64,000 nt of DNA. Origin: Tepidibacter mesophilus. GTDB taxonomy: Bacteria; Bacillota; Clostridia; Peptostreptococcales; Peptostreptococcaceae. Position 1 is the first letter of the stretch. The number at the start of each line of letters is the position of its first letter. The stretch lies in NCBI RefSeq assembly GCF_002724055.1, contig NZ_BDQY01000003.1:1-64000 (forward strand). Reading direction: 5' to 3'. Below the pieces are notes generated by a model, which saw only the letters and a program-made list of their open reading frames with translations, ran no database searches and had not been told where the DNA came from. Positions 55,691 to 64,000 of this stretch are shown piece after piece. A program made the position numbers and the translations under genes.

Positions 55691-56539
55691 ATGAAAAAAT
55701 TATTATTAATATTTTCTTTAATTTTTATTAGCCTGATCATTTTTTTAAAGCTTAATTTTAGTGTAGAAAAAGTTAATCCATTACTTGAAGGCTATTTTGA
55801 AATTTCATCCAATCCAAATACGAATATAAAGACAATGGTTAAAATGCTAGATTCAGATAATATACATTATGATAAAGGGACTCCAAGTAAAGCAATCAAC
55901 ATGTTATACGAATACGATACATTATGTAATCATACATTCAAAAAAGATAATGAACAATTATCATTGCTTTATTCAACTACATCTAACTCTATAGATTTAA
56001 TCACTTATATAAAAAAGTCAAATACAAATGATTATAATATATGCCTTAGACATAGTCCTAATATTGATTTTGCTGCTTTAGAAAGTTCAACTTCTAATTT
56101 TGATACTTACAAAAATATTTTTGTAAGACTTGGAAAAAACAATTTACCTTACGGAAAAGCTTATTTGATATTAGCTGAATATATCGGTAAAGGAGAAATT
56201 CTATCTCTTGAAGATATTGAGAATATTGCAGGACATAAAGCTTCTTACATAAGATATTACTCCAAAGATTATGAAGAAGTAGAAAAAGAAACTAATTTGA
56301 AAATGTGTTTTTTTGAAGATAAAAACTATACTTTATCTATAATATCCACAAATAATATATTTCATACTATAGTGCTTAGGGAATCAAAATCTCTAGTACC
56401 CAAAATTTACACCCAAAACAAAAGACTTATGGGTAAAAATGAAGATACTGATTTTCATTTTTTAATAGAATTGGAAAATGATAAAAATGCTCTTCAAAAA
56501 CAAAAACATATTTATAAAATTTTTTTGGAAATGGATTAG
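55691..56539 (+). CDS. Membrane-anchored protein of unknown function
   Basis: 282 residues. One N-terminal hydrophobic helix (about 3-21) acts as signal or anchor. The rest is polar, with two Cys (CNHTF, CLRHS) and a third in LKMCFFEDK. No family recognised. AAGGAG precedes the ATG. It stands alone among decayed sequences; base composition is like its neighbours. Confidence 0.6.
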   Translation: MKKLLLIFSLIFISLIIFLKLNFSVEKVNPLLEGYFEISSNPNTNIKTMVKMLDSDNIHYDKGTPSKAINMLYEYDTLCNHTFKKDNEQLSLLYSTTSNSIDLITYIKKSNTNDYNICLRHSPNIDFAALESSTSNFDTYKNIFVRLGKNNLPYGKAYLILAEYIGKGEILSLEDIENIAGHKASYIRYYSKDYEEVEKETNLKMCFFEDKNYTLSIISTNNIFHTIVLRESKSLVPKIYTQNKRLMGKNEDTDFHFLIELENDKNALQKQKHIYKIFLEMD

Positions 56540-56591
56540 AATCTAAAATGAAGATATTTTCTACAAAATATCTTCTTTTTAAAATCACTAT

Positions 56592-56843
56592 TTATATTTG
56601 CTCGTAAATTTTTAAAAAATCATGAACTGCCGTTATATATCTGATTGTATAAGGAGTTAACTCCACTACATCAGAAACACCAACTATAGTTTTTATAGCT
56701 TTAGTAACTGTTTGAACTTGAGGTATATAGCCAAATCCGAGCTCTGCTACCTCTGTTAAGTATAAAATATACTCTTTTTTAGCATCTGGAGAAAGTAGAA
56801 ACTCCAATGCACATTGATATGCTGCATTATCTTTTTGAGTTTT
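56592..56843 (-). pseudogene. 3' fragment of a gene lacking its start
   Basis: The minus-strand frame is open from 56843 (just after two stop codons) to the stop at 56592, giving 83 codons that read KTQKDNAAYQCALEFLLSPD and end VHDFLKIYEQI. The only start-like codon, TTG at 56807, has no ribosome binding site. It therefore looks like the C-terminal remnant of a larger protein. Family unknown. Confidence 0.45.
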
Positions 56844-57199
56844 TTATTAACTAATTTTCTCTTATACTTAATAAGGAGGCTTTTATTTTGAAAATGTAAA
56901 CCTTAGATAATAATTTTTTTAATATTTGATTTGTATGGATTGTATTTATATCTAGTTTCTCCAATGACTTAGCATAATATTACGATATCAGATAAAAAGA
57001 TAGTCATTTTGAATAAGGTATATTATAAAAGATGCCATGGCAAAATAAATATAGCAATAAAGTTACTAAATTAGGCTAGTGTTAAGCTGACGAGTTTTGC
57101 AAGAAAATGCCTAAGATTAACCCGATTCTATATGGAACTTTTATTTTTTGAAATTTAATGGTAAAATATGTAATGAAAGTTTTAAGGAGAGTGGTTTTT

Positions 57200-58180
57200 T
57201 TGAAAAATATCATTTCAAAGTTATTAATATTTTTAGTTTTTTTAAATTTAATTTCAATAACAGACCTTACTGTTTTTGCAGAAAATAATGTTTGGTCTGG
57301 CGAATCAATAGGAGCATTTTTATACAATGAAATAGATGCTCCAGATGTATTAATGGATGAAAAGTATACAAAAGATATAACTAGAGAGGAATTTGCACAG
57401 TTAATTGTAGCTTTTTATGCTGCATCATCTAAAATTGATAAAACAAATATATCTTTGAAAGAGAATCCTTTTAAAGATACTAATTCTATAGATGTTCAAA
57501 GAGCTTATTCTTTAGGTATCTTAAATGGTAAAAGTAAGGATAAATATTTTCCAAAAGCTAATATAAATAGAGAAGAAATAGCGACTATGATAACAAGGTT
57601 TTTAAATATTAAAGGAATAGATACAAAGCCCTCTGGAAATAAATTAATAGATTTTAAAGATAATAAAAAAGTAAGCAAATGGGCGTATGATTCTTTATCT
57701 TACTGTACAGAACAAGGAATAATTAAAGGAATACGAGATAGTGGTGACGATGAGCTTAGACCTAAAGATTTTGCCACTGTAGAACAGGTTATTACTGCTT
57801 TATATAGAATTAATTTAAAAAATGAATGGATTGATGATGCAAAAGATATTTATCTTAATGGACTGTTTATTCCCAAAAATATAGAAGCGGAAGTTAGGTC
57901 ATATAGTACTACAAATAATAAAAGTCTTACTTTTATTTCAGTGGATTGGAATGATGTTGAAAATATACCAAAATTACAAAAAGATTTAGAATATATATTT
58001 AAAGGAATATCAGATGATTATGAACAAGTTAATACTTTGGTACAATCTATAATGGATACAAAATATAAAGATGTAGAAGAACAACTTTTCAAAATAAAAG
58101 ATTCTGATATAAAATATCATGCTCTTAATAAAAGAAGTCCTGAAGGTGAACCCGCTACAGTAATAAGAATAGATAAGTAA
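57200..58180 (+). CDS. S-layer homology (SLH) domain surface protein
   Basis: 326 residues. Signal peptide ends at TVFAEN. Three SLH-type repeats are visible (ITREEFAQLIVAFY...FKDTNSIDVQRAYSLGILNG; INREEIATMITRFL...SKWAYDSLSYCTEQGIIKG; KDFATVEQVITALYRI), which bind pyruvylated cell-wall polymer. The last about 110 residues are polar and helical, with no known domain. The TTG at 57200 was chosen because AAGGAGAG lies about 10 bases upstream and a proper signal peptide follows; an in-frame ATG at 57158 is less likely. Confidence 0.85.
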   Translation: MKNIISKLLIFLVFLNLISITDLTVFAENNVWSGESIGAFLYNEIDAPDVLMDEKYTKDITREEFAQLIVAFYAASSKIDKTNISLKENPFKDTNSIDVQRAYSLGILNGKSKDKYFPKANINREEIATMITRFLNIKGIDTKPSGNKLIDFKDNKKVSKWAYDSLSYCTEQGIIKGIRDSGDDELRPKDFATVEQVITALYRINLKNEWIDDAKDIYLNGLFIPKNIEAEVRSYSTTNNKSLTFISVDWNDVENIPKLQKDLEYIFKGISDDYEQVNTLVQSIMDTKYKDVEEQLFKIKDSDIKYHALNKRSPEGEPATVIRIDK

Positions 58181-58369
58181 AAAAACCTTGAAAAATCAAG
58201 GTTAAAGAGACTATGTATAAATAAAGTTACTTTGCACTATAGAACACAGATGCTGGTACTGGGACGTATAGTATATAGTAAATTAATGAACAATTTATAT
58301 ATATTGTTAATTAAAGATTGTCTGTATAGTTTTTTATATAAAATAGGAATTTATAGGCGGGGAATAAGA

Positions 58370-58558
58370 ATGAAAAATTTAAAAATAATTAGCATTTTAG
58401 CTTTAATTGTAAGTGTAATTTCAATGATTTGGGGTATTGGCGTAGTAACTTATTATGTAGACAATTTGTTTGTTAGAGCACTATCAGTAGCTATTTTAAA
58501 TATATCAGCTATATTAGTATCCAATACAGTGAGATTGGTATTTAAAGAGGCAAAGTAA
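58370..58558 (+). CDS. Small two-helix membrane protein
   Basis: 62 residues. Start MKNLKIISIL after GGCGGGG; two transmembrane helices (about 4-27 and 33-54) and a short Lys-rich end. The frame stays open upstream to 58232, but that part has no binding site and contains decayed repeat DNA. No family recognised. Confidence 0.55.
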   Translation: MKNLKIISILALIVSVISMIWGIGVVTYYVDNLFVRALSVAILNISAILVSNTVRLVFKEAK

Positions 58559-59636
58559 TATAAATTCAATTTATAGAGCCCATTAAAGCAAATAATTTAA
58601 TTAATAGGTATATTCTATGTATTAGAATATAACTATTTTTATTATTTATCATAGAATTATCTAATATATTCAAAATATTAAAGGTCAATAAAGCTATGAT
58701 ATTATAGACTATGTAAAATCCGGTGAAAAAGTAGTCGATATATTGCTAAATCTATAGTTTATTGACTTTAGTCAAGTCTATTTAAATAATATGTACCAAA
58801 ATACTAAATTTAATTTATGCTTTTTAGTATATATTTTTGAATTATCTATAAACGCCAGTAAAATCAATACATTAAATCAACTTTGGTTCAGATTTATATG
58901 AAAAACACAGGTTGGCCTTGTAATCTTTCATGTATCAAGTATCTTCTATATAGAGTTAGAACTAGCAAACGTGTCACCAGACGTAAACTAACTAGTTAAA
59001 TTTTATATAAATTTAGGATTCAGATACAAACTATGCCATAAACATAAATTTAAAGCATAATTATAGTACTCTCTAATCATTGAAATTACTTTGCGTCTCA
59101 TGACACAGTTGCTGGTTCTACGCCTATTTTGCACACATCTGAAATTCTATTTAAATTTCAGTTTAATATAAATGACTTTTATTTTTATAATTTTAATTAA
59201 TTATGGAATGTTTAGTATAATGAATCATATTTTGGTATAAATTTGAATCAATAATTATTAGGTTAGAACAAAAAAACATTATTATATGTCCAATAATAAT
59301 CTTACTATATTTATTTACTTATTCTAAAATACATTTAAGGATAGCTTTTAATTTTAATACTAGATTAAAAAAGTACAGAATAATTCAGAAAAACCATAAC
59401 TTCGAAATATATAATGAAAGACGAATTAATTAATAAAGTTTTTAAAACTCTGGAATTATATAACTCATAAAATTTGCATTTATCCTAAATAATACAATGC
59501 AAATATTTAAAATTATGTTCTAATTTTTATGGAATACTATCATTGTAATATAATTTCTATAAAATATGTTTAGTTATTAAAATGATTTATAAAAATCTTT
59601 AATTTTTTAATATTATTTGAAAGGGCGCTTGATAAA
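58559..59636. other. Gene-free decayed region
   Basis: About 1,080 bases without a convincing gene. Near 59087-59160 the plus strand, allowing a one-base shift, reads ITLRL then DTVAGSTPILHTSEILFKF, again like an RDD-family end. The DNA (TTACTTTGCGTCTCATGACA) matches the pieces near 55295 and 58222 at many positions. Nothing else recognised. Confidence 0.4.
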
Positions 59637-59798
59637 ATGAATGACATAAACCTATTTGTGGAATTTATTTATAGTACTATTATGCTTTTATTTAAAAAGG
59701 ACAGGGAAACAATAAATCCGATTGAAGATATTGATATTTATAATCACTTAACTGAAAAAATAAAAAGTAAAAATAATAAAAAAAATAGTTCTAAATAA
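59637..59798 (+). CDS. Small protein of unknown function (53 residues)
   Basis: ATG with GAAAGGG about 11 bases upstream. The N-terminal third is hydrophobic (INLFVEFIYSTIMLLF), followed by charged segments and a Lys/Asn-rich end (KIKSKNNKKNSSK). One helix that may associate with the membrane. It is too short for standard length cut-offs but has gene-like composition and a reasonable start. No family recognised. Confidence 0.5.
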   Translation: MNDINLFVEFIYSTIMLLFKKDRETINPIEDIDIYNHLTEKIKSKNNKKNSSK

Positions 59799-59825
59799 TT
59801 TAACTTAGTTATAAATACACCAAAT

Positions 59826-59901
59826 CAAGAAAAATCCATCTCGCATACCATATCTACGTCAATACACTAACGTAGAGGATTTAGCAAGTTAGATTTTCTT
59901 G
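59826..59901. other. Hairpin region next to the transposase remnant
   Basis: CAAGAAAAATC (59826-59836) can pair with GATTTTCTTG (59892-59901), and CTACGT with ACGTAG (59854-59875) inside. It overlaps the end of the truncated transposase frame and may be the far end of the insertion sequence or a joining scar. Confidence 0.35.
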
Positions 59902-60098
59902 TAAAGTGGTATTAATATAACTGGATCTAAACTAGGTCTGCTCCTATCGGGAGAATAGCAACTTTCAACTAAGTCATATATAGAATCAAAATTTATAGCT
60001 TTTTCGATCTTTCTAACTAAATGATCCTTCGGAACTAAATCATCAATGCAAAATGAGTTCATTTCTTTTCTATCATCTTCTAATCTTTTGTATAACAT
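59889..60098 (-). pseudogene. Truncated transposase (IS1182/DUF772-like), N-terminal part
   Basis: 69 residues from an ATG with GGGAGG upstream. The sequence DLVPKDHLVRKIEKAI...IYDLVE and RPSLDPVILI is the N-terminal DUF772 segment of IS1182-type transposases. The family then continues with some 400 residues, but here it switches after ILI to PLYKKI and stops. The break lies near 59907. A remnant, not an active element. Confidence 0.75.
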
Positions 60099-60150
60099 AA
60101 AATCAACCTCCCATATCATAAAATCTTTGTAATAACTAATTTAAAATGAG

Positions 60151-60337
60151 GATAATTTAAATGTTAGCTACTTTTGATTAATCTTTTACTATGAAACTTA
60201 GGTTGTATCGTTTAAATATCCGTTAAGAAACTTCGTTGTTTGACCGTAAGGGAGTTTAAGAAGTTTTAGGATATTTAATAAGATATAATCTGTAGTTTTA
60301 TTAAAAGATTAATTAAGTAGCGGTATTTCAATTATCT
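60151..60337. repeat. R1 long-hairpin intergenic element, copy d
   Basis: Arms GATAATTTAAATGTTAGCTA at the left and TTTCAATTATC at the right, inner TTAATCTTTT with AAAAGATTAA, and TTTAAATATCC with GGATATTTAA. The apex (GTTAAGAAACTTCGTTGTTT, GACCGTAAGGGAGTTTAAGA) is the reverse complement of the copy a apex with few changes, so this copy is inverted relative to a and b. It lies between the transposase remnant and the glutathione peroxidase gene. Confidence 0.75.
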
Positions 60338-60416
60338 TCATTTTCGCTTAAACACCTTTTTAAGAAATTAAGCCCTAACTAGTACAATAAATCAACTTAT
60401 CATTTATGATTATGGA

Positions 60417-60457
60417 CAAAAAAAGAGATGTTAATTACTTGAAATTAACATCTCTTT
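60417..60457 (-). terminator. Terminator of the glutathione peroxidase-like gene
   Basis: AAAGAGATGTTAATT pairs with AATTAACATCTCTTT. On the minus strand a T run follows. A second perfect palindrome, AGCTCTAGTATATACTAGAGCT, lies at 60470-60491 over the stop codon. Confidence 0.85.
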
Positions 60458-60484
60458 GTCAACAGTCTGAAGCTCTAGTATATA

Positions 60485-60967
60485 CTAGAGCTCATTTATT
60501 AACTTCTCAATTTCAACTGAAAGTTTTTCTGGTTCAGTACTTGGTGCAAATCTATTTACAATATTTCCTTTGGAATCTATTAAAAACTTTGTGAAGTTCC
60601 ATTTTATCTTACTGTTTAATATTCCAGATGTTTGCTCAGTTAAATATTTAAATAGAGGATGTGCATTTTCACCATTTACATCTGTTTTTTGGAATAAAGG
60701 GAAGGTAACACCGAAATTTATTTCACAGAAATTTTTAATTTCAGCACTTGTTCCTGGCTCTTGATGCATAAACTGATCGCATGGAAATCCTAAAACTTCA
60801 AATTTTTCATTACCATACTTTTTATACAGCTCTTCTAAACCTTTGTATTGAGGCGTAAATCCACATTTGCTTGCAGTATTTACTATCAATAAAACCTTAT
60901 TTTTGTATTCGCTTAAAGACTGATTTTCCTCGTCTATTGTTGTAACATTAAAATCGTAAATATTCAT
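60485..60967 (-). CDS. Glutathione peroxidase family (thiol peroxidase-like) protein
   Basis: 160 residues. Reduces peroxides, in bacteria usually with thioredoxin. The active-site region is NTASKCGFTPQYKGLEELY with Cys in the place where animal enzymes have selenocysteine; the second motif LGFPCDQF and the third KWNFTKFLID supply the catalytic Gln/Trp/Asn set. The family member here is therefore the Cys type. AAGAGATGAT precedes the ATG. It is divergent from the Rrf2 regulator and may respond to it. Confidence 0.94.
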   Translation of the reverse strand: MNIYDFNVTTIDEENQSLSEYKNKVLLIVNTASKCGFTPQYKGLEELYKKYGNEKFEVLGFPCDQFMHQEPGTSAEIKNFCEINFGVTFPLFQKTDVNGENAHPLFKYLTEQTSGILNSKIKWNFTKFLIDSKGNIVNRFAPSTEPEKLSVEIEKLINEL

Positions 60968-61136
60968 GTAATATCATCTCTTTTCCATAATAGTTTATAT
61001 ATTAACTTATTATTAAATATACCCTGAATTTAATTTTAAAATCACAAGTTTGATGTATAATGATGTATTGATTATGTAAAGAATAATATTTATAAATAAC
61101 TAACTAAAAAATAAGAATACTTTAAAAGGTGAATAT

Positions 61137-61547
61137 ATGAAAATAACTCAAGAAGCAGATTATGCATTAAGAATAATATTATTTCTTTGTCAAGCATCAT
61201 ATGGACAAACAGTGGAGGCAAGATTAATTTCAGAGACTGAAAATATAACTCTGAGATTTTCATTGAAAATCCTTAGAAAGCTAAAAGAGCAGGGGCTGGT
61301 TAAATCATTTAGAGGTGTAAAGGGCGGGTATATGTTAAATAAAGAACCTGAAAATATAACTTTAAGAGAAGTAATTGAAGCTGTAGATGGGCCTATATAT
61401 GTTAACCGATGTTTGAGGGATAAAGAATACTGCAATATGAAAAGAACTAATACATGCAAAATTCATAAAGCATTAGGGACAGTTCAAAAAACTTTAATTG
61501 AAGAACTTGAACAGATAACTTTTGAGGATTTGTTAAAAGATATCTGA
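61137..61547 (+). CDS. Rrf2 family transcriptional regulator
   Basis: 136 residues. Winged-helix start MKITQEADYALRIILFL, recognition helix LRFSLKILRKLKEQGLV, wing RGVKGGYMLNKEPENITLREVIEAVDGP, and three Cys (CLRDKEYCNMKRTNTC) of the type that hold an Fe-S cluster in IscR/NsrR-like sensors. The cluster would sense redox state or NO. AAAAGGTG precedes the ATG. Divergent neighbour is the peroxidase gene, a plausible target. Confidence 0.92.
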   Translation: MKITQEADYALRIILFLCQASYGQTVEARLISETENITLRFSLKILRKLKEQGLVKSFRGVKGGYMLNKEPENITLREVIEAVDGPIYVNRCLRDKEYCNMKRTNTCKIHKALGTVQKTLIEELEQITFEDLLKDI

Positions 61548-61685
61548 TTTAAAAGTGGCTTATATTGAAATGCAATTGTTTAAGAAAGTATTTAAATATA
61601 AGCCCTTGTGGTATTTAAGAAAATTATATATATTTCCCGAGAAATAAACAAAATATAAATTTAAAAAGTCATATAATGTTGTTAA

Positions 61686-62384
61686 TTAGTGAATTACATT
61701 AAAGTATAGAAGCTTTAATATGTAAAAAAGTAAGGGGATAAATATAGATGGAAGCATATTTCCTACCTTTATTTTTTTTATATCTAATACATTAAGACCT
61801 ATTGCTATAATAAGAACCCCTCCAACTGCTGATATATCGCTTACAACACTGTCTACTAAAAATATTTTTACAGAAGATGCAGCAAGCGATATAAATCCTT
61901 CGTATAGAAAAACAGAGATTGATGAAAATAATACACCTATTCCAAATGTTGATGCAAATATTATAGACAATATTCCATCGACTATTGATTTAGCAAAAAG
62001 CGTTTGATGGTTTCCGTTTAAACCGCTTTCTAAGGCTCCTATAATTGCCATTGAACCTATACAAAATATTAATGTAGCTGTTACAAATCCTTTTGCAATA
62101 CTTCCCTTTTTCTTTACTAGTTTACTTTCTATAAAATCGCCTAACTTGTCCAAGTTTTCTTCGATTCTTAGAAATTCTCCAATTACACTACCTATTGCTA
62201 AGCTAACTATAAGAAGTAATATATTTTGAGTTTTTGTAGCTCCCATAATTCCTATTAAGAATATGCACAATCCCATAGCTTCCATGAGTATTTTCTTATA
62301 ATTTTCACTTATACCTTTTTTGAATAAAAGGCCTATTAAACCTCCCACTAATACTGCTAATCCATTTGCTAAACTTCCCAACAT
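61686..62384 (-). CDS. DUF554 (YdfK-type) membrane protein
   Basis: 232 residues, six to seven transmembrane helices. DUF554 marks: start GSLANGLAVLVGGLIGLLFKKGI, LCIFLIGIMGATKT, GEFLRIEENLDKLGDF, FCIGSMAIIGALESGLNGNHQTLFAKSIVDGI. Predicted transporter-like protein of unknown substrate. AGGAGG precedes the ATG on the minus strand. Single gene with divergent DNA upstream. Confidence 0.9.
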   Translation of the reverse strand: MLGSLANGLAVLVGGLIGLLFKKGISENYKKILMEAMGLCIFLIGIMGATKTQNILLLIVSLAIGSVIGEFLRIEENLDKLGDFIESKLVKKKGSIAKGFVTATLIFCIGSMAIIGALESGLNGNHQTLFAKSIVDGILSIIFASTFGIGVLFSSISVFLYEGFISLAASSVKIFLVDSVVSDISAVGGVLIIAIGLNVLDIKKIKVGNMLPSIFIPLLFYILKLLYFNVIH

Positions 62385-62792
62385 ATAAAAAACCTCCTAA
62401 AATTCGTCTAGAAAATTATAATACTTGAGTATAAAAAAGATAATATAATTGTATAATTGTGTGAAAAGTTATTCAAGTATATATTGTAATTGTATAGAAT
62501 GAATTTGGGATAAGAGATACAACTTATAAGATACTTGTGAAATGTAGTGAGGCTAATATAGCCCGTGAGATGATATGATGAAAAATAGTGTAAGGAGATC
62601 CCTATACTATTTTTTATACTAATATTTTGTAATTAAATTTTTAAATATAAAAAAATATAGAAAAAAATAGAAAAATAGACACGAATAATGTATAATATAT
62701 ATGTTTAATGTAGGAAAAATACAAAATTTAGATTATTTTAAATGATATGGAAATTAATTATTTATATAAAATTTGGAATTTAGGGGTCTGTT
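62385..62792 (+). other. Intergenic region with a terminator-like hairpin
   Basis: About 400 bases before the last gene. TAGTGTAAGG (62586-62595) pairs with CCCTATACTA (62600-62609) with one GU pair and one mismatch, extended by A/T pairs and followed by Ts, so transcription could stop here. Upstream, GGCTAATATAGCC (62552-62564) is another small hairpin. It could be a leader, but I recognise no riboswitch. Confidence 0.4.
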
Positions 62793-64000
62793 ATGGAATC
62801 TAAAAAATTAAGGTATTTCTTTTTAATATGTACAGTGATTTTTACATTAACATGTTCTATAATTTATTATTCTTATAACAATTATAAAAAAGAGATTTTG
62901 CTAAATGTTGAAGAAAATTTAGTAAAAAGTTCTCAAAATTATTCTGTATTTATATTAAATGCAATAAATCCAGTAGCAACATTGATTGAAAATACAGGTG
63001 ATGTATTAGCTTCATCAGATTTAAAAGATAGTAACGAAATCAAAATGATTTTCAATAAAATGACTGATAATGTACCCATTATATCAAATGTATATTTTGT
63101 GAATGATGAGAATGGAGATAAGTTTAGTTGTAATGGAAAAGTTAATAATTTAATTGATCTTAGAAATCGTTTCTGGTACAAAAAAGCAAATTCTTCAGAC
63201 AAACCTATTATTACAGAAGTATATAATGATTTGAATAATCATAAACCAGTAATAACTATCGCTTATAGCATAAAAAAAGATAATAAATTAAAAGGAGTTT
63301 TTTCAGCAGATATATTTTTAGAAGATATATATGAAACATTTAAAATAACTACATATACAGAAAATATTGTGCATTATATTATGGATGATTCTGCAAATAT
63401 TATACTTCATACTTCAAAAGAAATATTAGGGTTATCTATGATAAATCCCCAAAAGAGTTATATGAACAAATTTTCAAATAAAGAAAAGATTAATTTAAAA
63501 AAATATATTAAAATATGGAAAGAAAATAAAACAGATATCTTAAAGTATTCATCAGGAAACCTTTACTATGACCAAACAAAAGAAAAAATATTTGGATATT
63601 TCTATAAAGTACCTAATTTAAACTGGATTATTGTAAGTAGAATAGATTCTCAAAAAATAGAAATGGATACTAATTTATATTTATCAAAAACTGCATTGTG
63701 GGGATTAATTGTTTTTATATTCTTAATAATATTTATATATAGTATTTTTACTAATATATATAATAAGGATGATTTAACAAATATTTATAATAAAAATAAA
63801 CTTTTAGAAGTTTTACAAAAACAATCTTATGATGAACAAATTATTCTATTTATGGATATATATAATTTCTCATCCATTAATGGAATTCATGGAAGCACTT
63901 TTGGAAATACAGTTATAAAAAAATTGACCAATATATTAAATAATAATTTAAGCTCTAATGGATTATTAATTCATTCTAAGGCAGATGATTTTTTGTTTTT
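62793..64000 (+). CDS. Cache-sensor GGDEF-like protein, partial at window end
   Basis: Open from ATG 62793 to the window edge (402 residues visible). TM1 at about 8-27, a large extracytoplasmic dCache-like sensor (LRNRFWYKKA, PIITEVYNDLNNHKPVITIAYSI), TM2 near 295-318, then a GGDEF-type domain (DDLTNIYNKNKLLEVL, ILFMDIYNFSSIN). The signature reads KADDF in place of GGDEF, and the GH in the preceding helix is GS, so it is probably not an active diguanylate cyclase. An EAL domain could follow outside the window. Confidence 0.8.
   Translation, partial: MESKKLRYFFLICTVIFTLTCSIIYYSYNNYKKEILLNVEENLVKSSQNYSVFILNAINPVATLIENTGDVLASSDLKDSNEIKMIFNKMTDNVPIISNVYFVNDENGDKFSCNGKVNNLIDLRNRFWYKKANSSDKPIITEVYNDLNNHKPVITIAYSIKKDNKLKGVFSADIFLEDIYETFKITTYTENIVHYIMDDSANIILHTSKEILGLSMINPQKSYMNKFSNKEKINLKKYIKIWKENKTDILKYSSGNLYYDQTKEKIFGYFYKVPNLNWIIVSRIDSQKIEMDTNLYLSKTALWGLIVFIFLIIFIYSIFTNIYNKDDLTNIYNKNKLLEVLQKQSYDEQIILFMDIYNFSSINGIHGSTFGNTVIKKLTNILNNNLSSNGLLIHSKADDFLF

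Noticed and set aside
60485-60967. Selenoprotein glutathione peroxidase
   Set aside because: The active-site codon encodes Cys and there is no in-frame UGA in this gene.

Overview
The window is AT-rich, Gram-positive-type DNA from a strictly anaerobic clostridial bacterium. Signs of this are the [FeFe] hydrogenases with their maturases, a selenocysteine formate dehydrogenase, an S-box riboswitch, a reverse rubrerythrin, HprK, SLH and copper-amine-oxidase-like surface proteins, and strong GGAGG ribosome binding sites. Peptostreptococcaceae or a near relative is my best guess from protein style; this is inference, not a database result.

Layout. 1-520: 3' end of a 23S rRNA gene and two tandem, non-identical 5S rRNA genes. 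929-2085: small membrane proteins and a YbjQ-type protein. 2485-12262: uvrB-uvrA, an S-box-controlled NhaC-family (probably methionine) transporter, uvrC and hprK. 13162-22302: the NADH/ferredoxin-type electron-bifurcating hydrogenase hydCBA, then the H-cluster assembly genes (TM1266-type regulator, hydG, hydE, hydF). hydE carries an extra N-terminal DUF3343-like domain. 23710-30162: a secreted papain-type protease, a two-component system flanked by two lipoproteins, and a small YnfA-type membrane protein. 30336-33328: reverse rubrerythrin, divergent from a marR-hutP-like-antiporter operon with a clear palindromic operator. 33487-36347: an aromatic-amino-acid-type (TrpX family) ABC transporter behind a striking leader with tandem UAG octamers and a terminator. 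36412-41519: a surface protein and a DUF2339/DUF3999 pair. 41638-50794: a molybdopterin and formate/hydrogen island (mogA, mobA, selenoprotein fdhF, moeA, hycB, hydA2, hycB, moaA, moaC, MOSC). Its structural genes match hydrogen-dependent CO2 reductase (formate hydrogenlyase-like) complexes. 51041-60100: an accessory, decaying region with secreted hypothetical proteins, several broken genes and a truncated transposase. 60485-64000: glutathione peroxidase-like protein, Rrf2 regulator, DUF554 protein and the start of a Cache-GGDEF-like protein cut by the window edge.

The metabolic genes fit together. HydABC would exchange electrons between H2, NAD(H) and ferredoxin. The FdhF-HycB-HydA2 complex would interconvert H2 + CO2 and formate. 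HydE, HydF and HydG would mature both hydrogenases, and the Moa/Moe/Mog/Mob enzymes would supply the bis-MGD cofactor of FdhF.

Two dispersed intergenic repeat families occur here. R1 is a long-hairpin element of about 80-205 bp with four copies and a conserved apex. R2 is a compact element of about 75-80 bp with four good and two degenerate copies. All product calls rest on reading motifs by eye; no searches were run.
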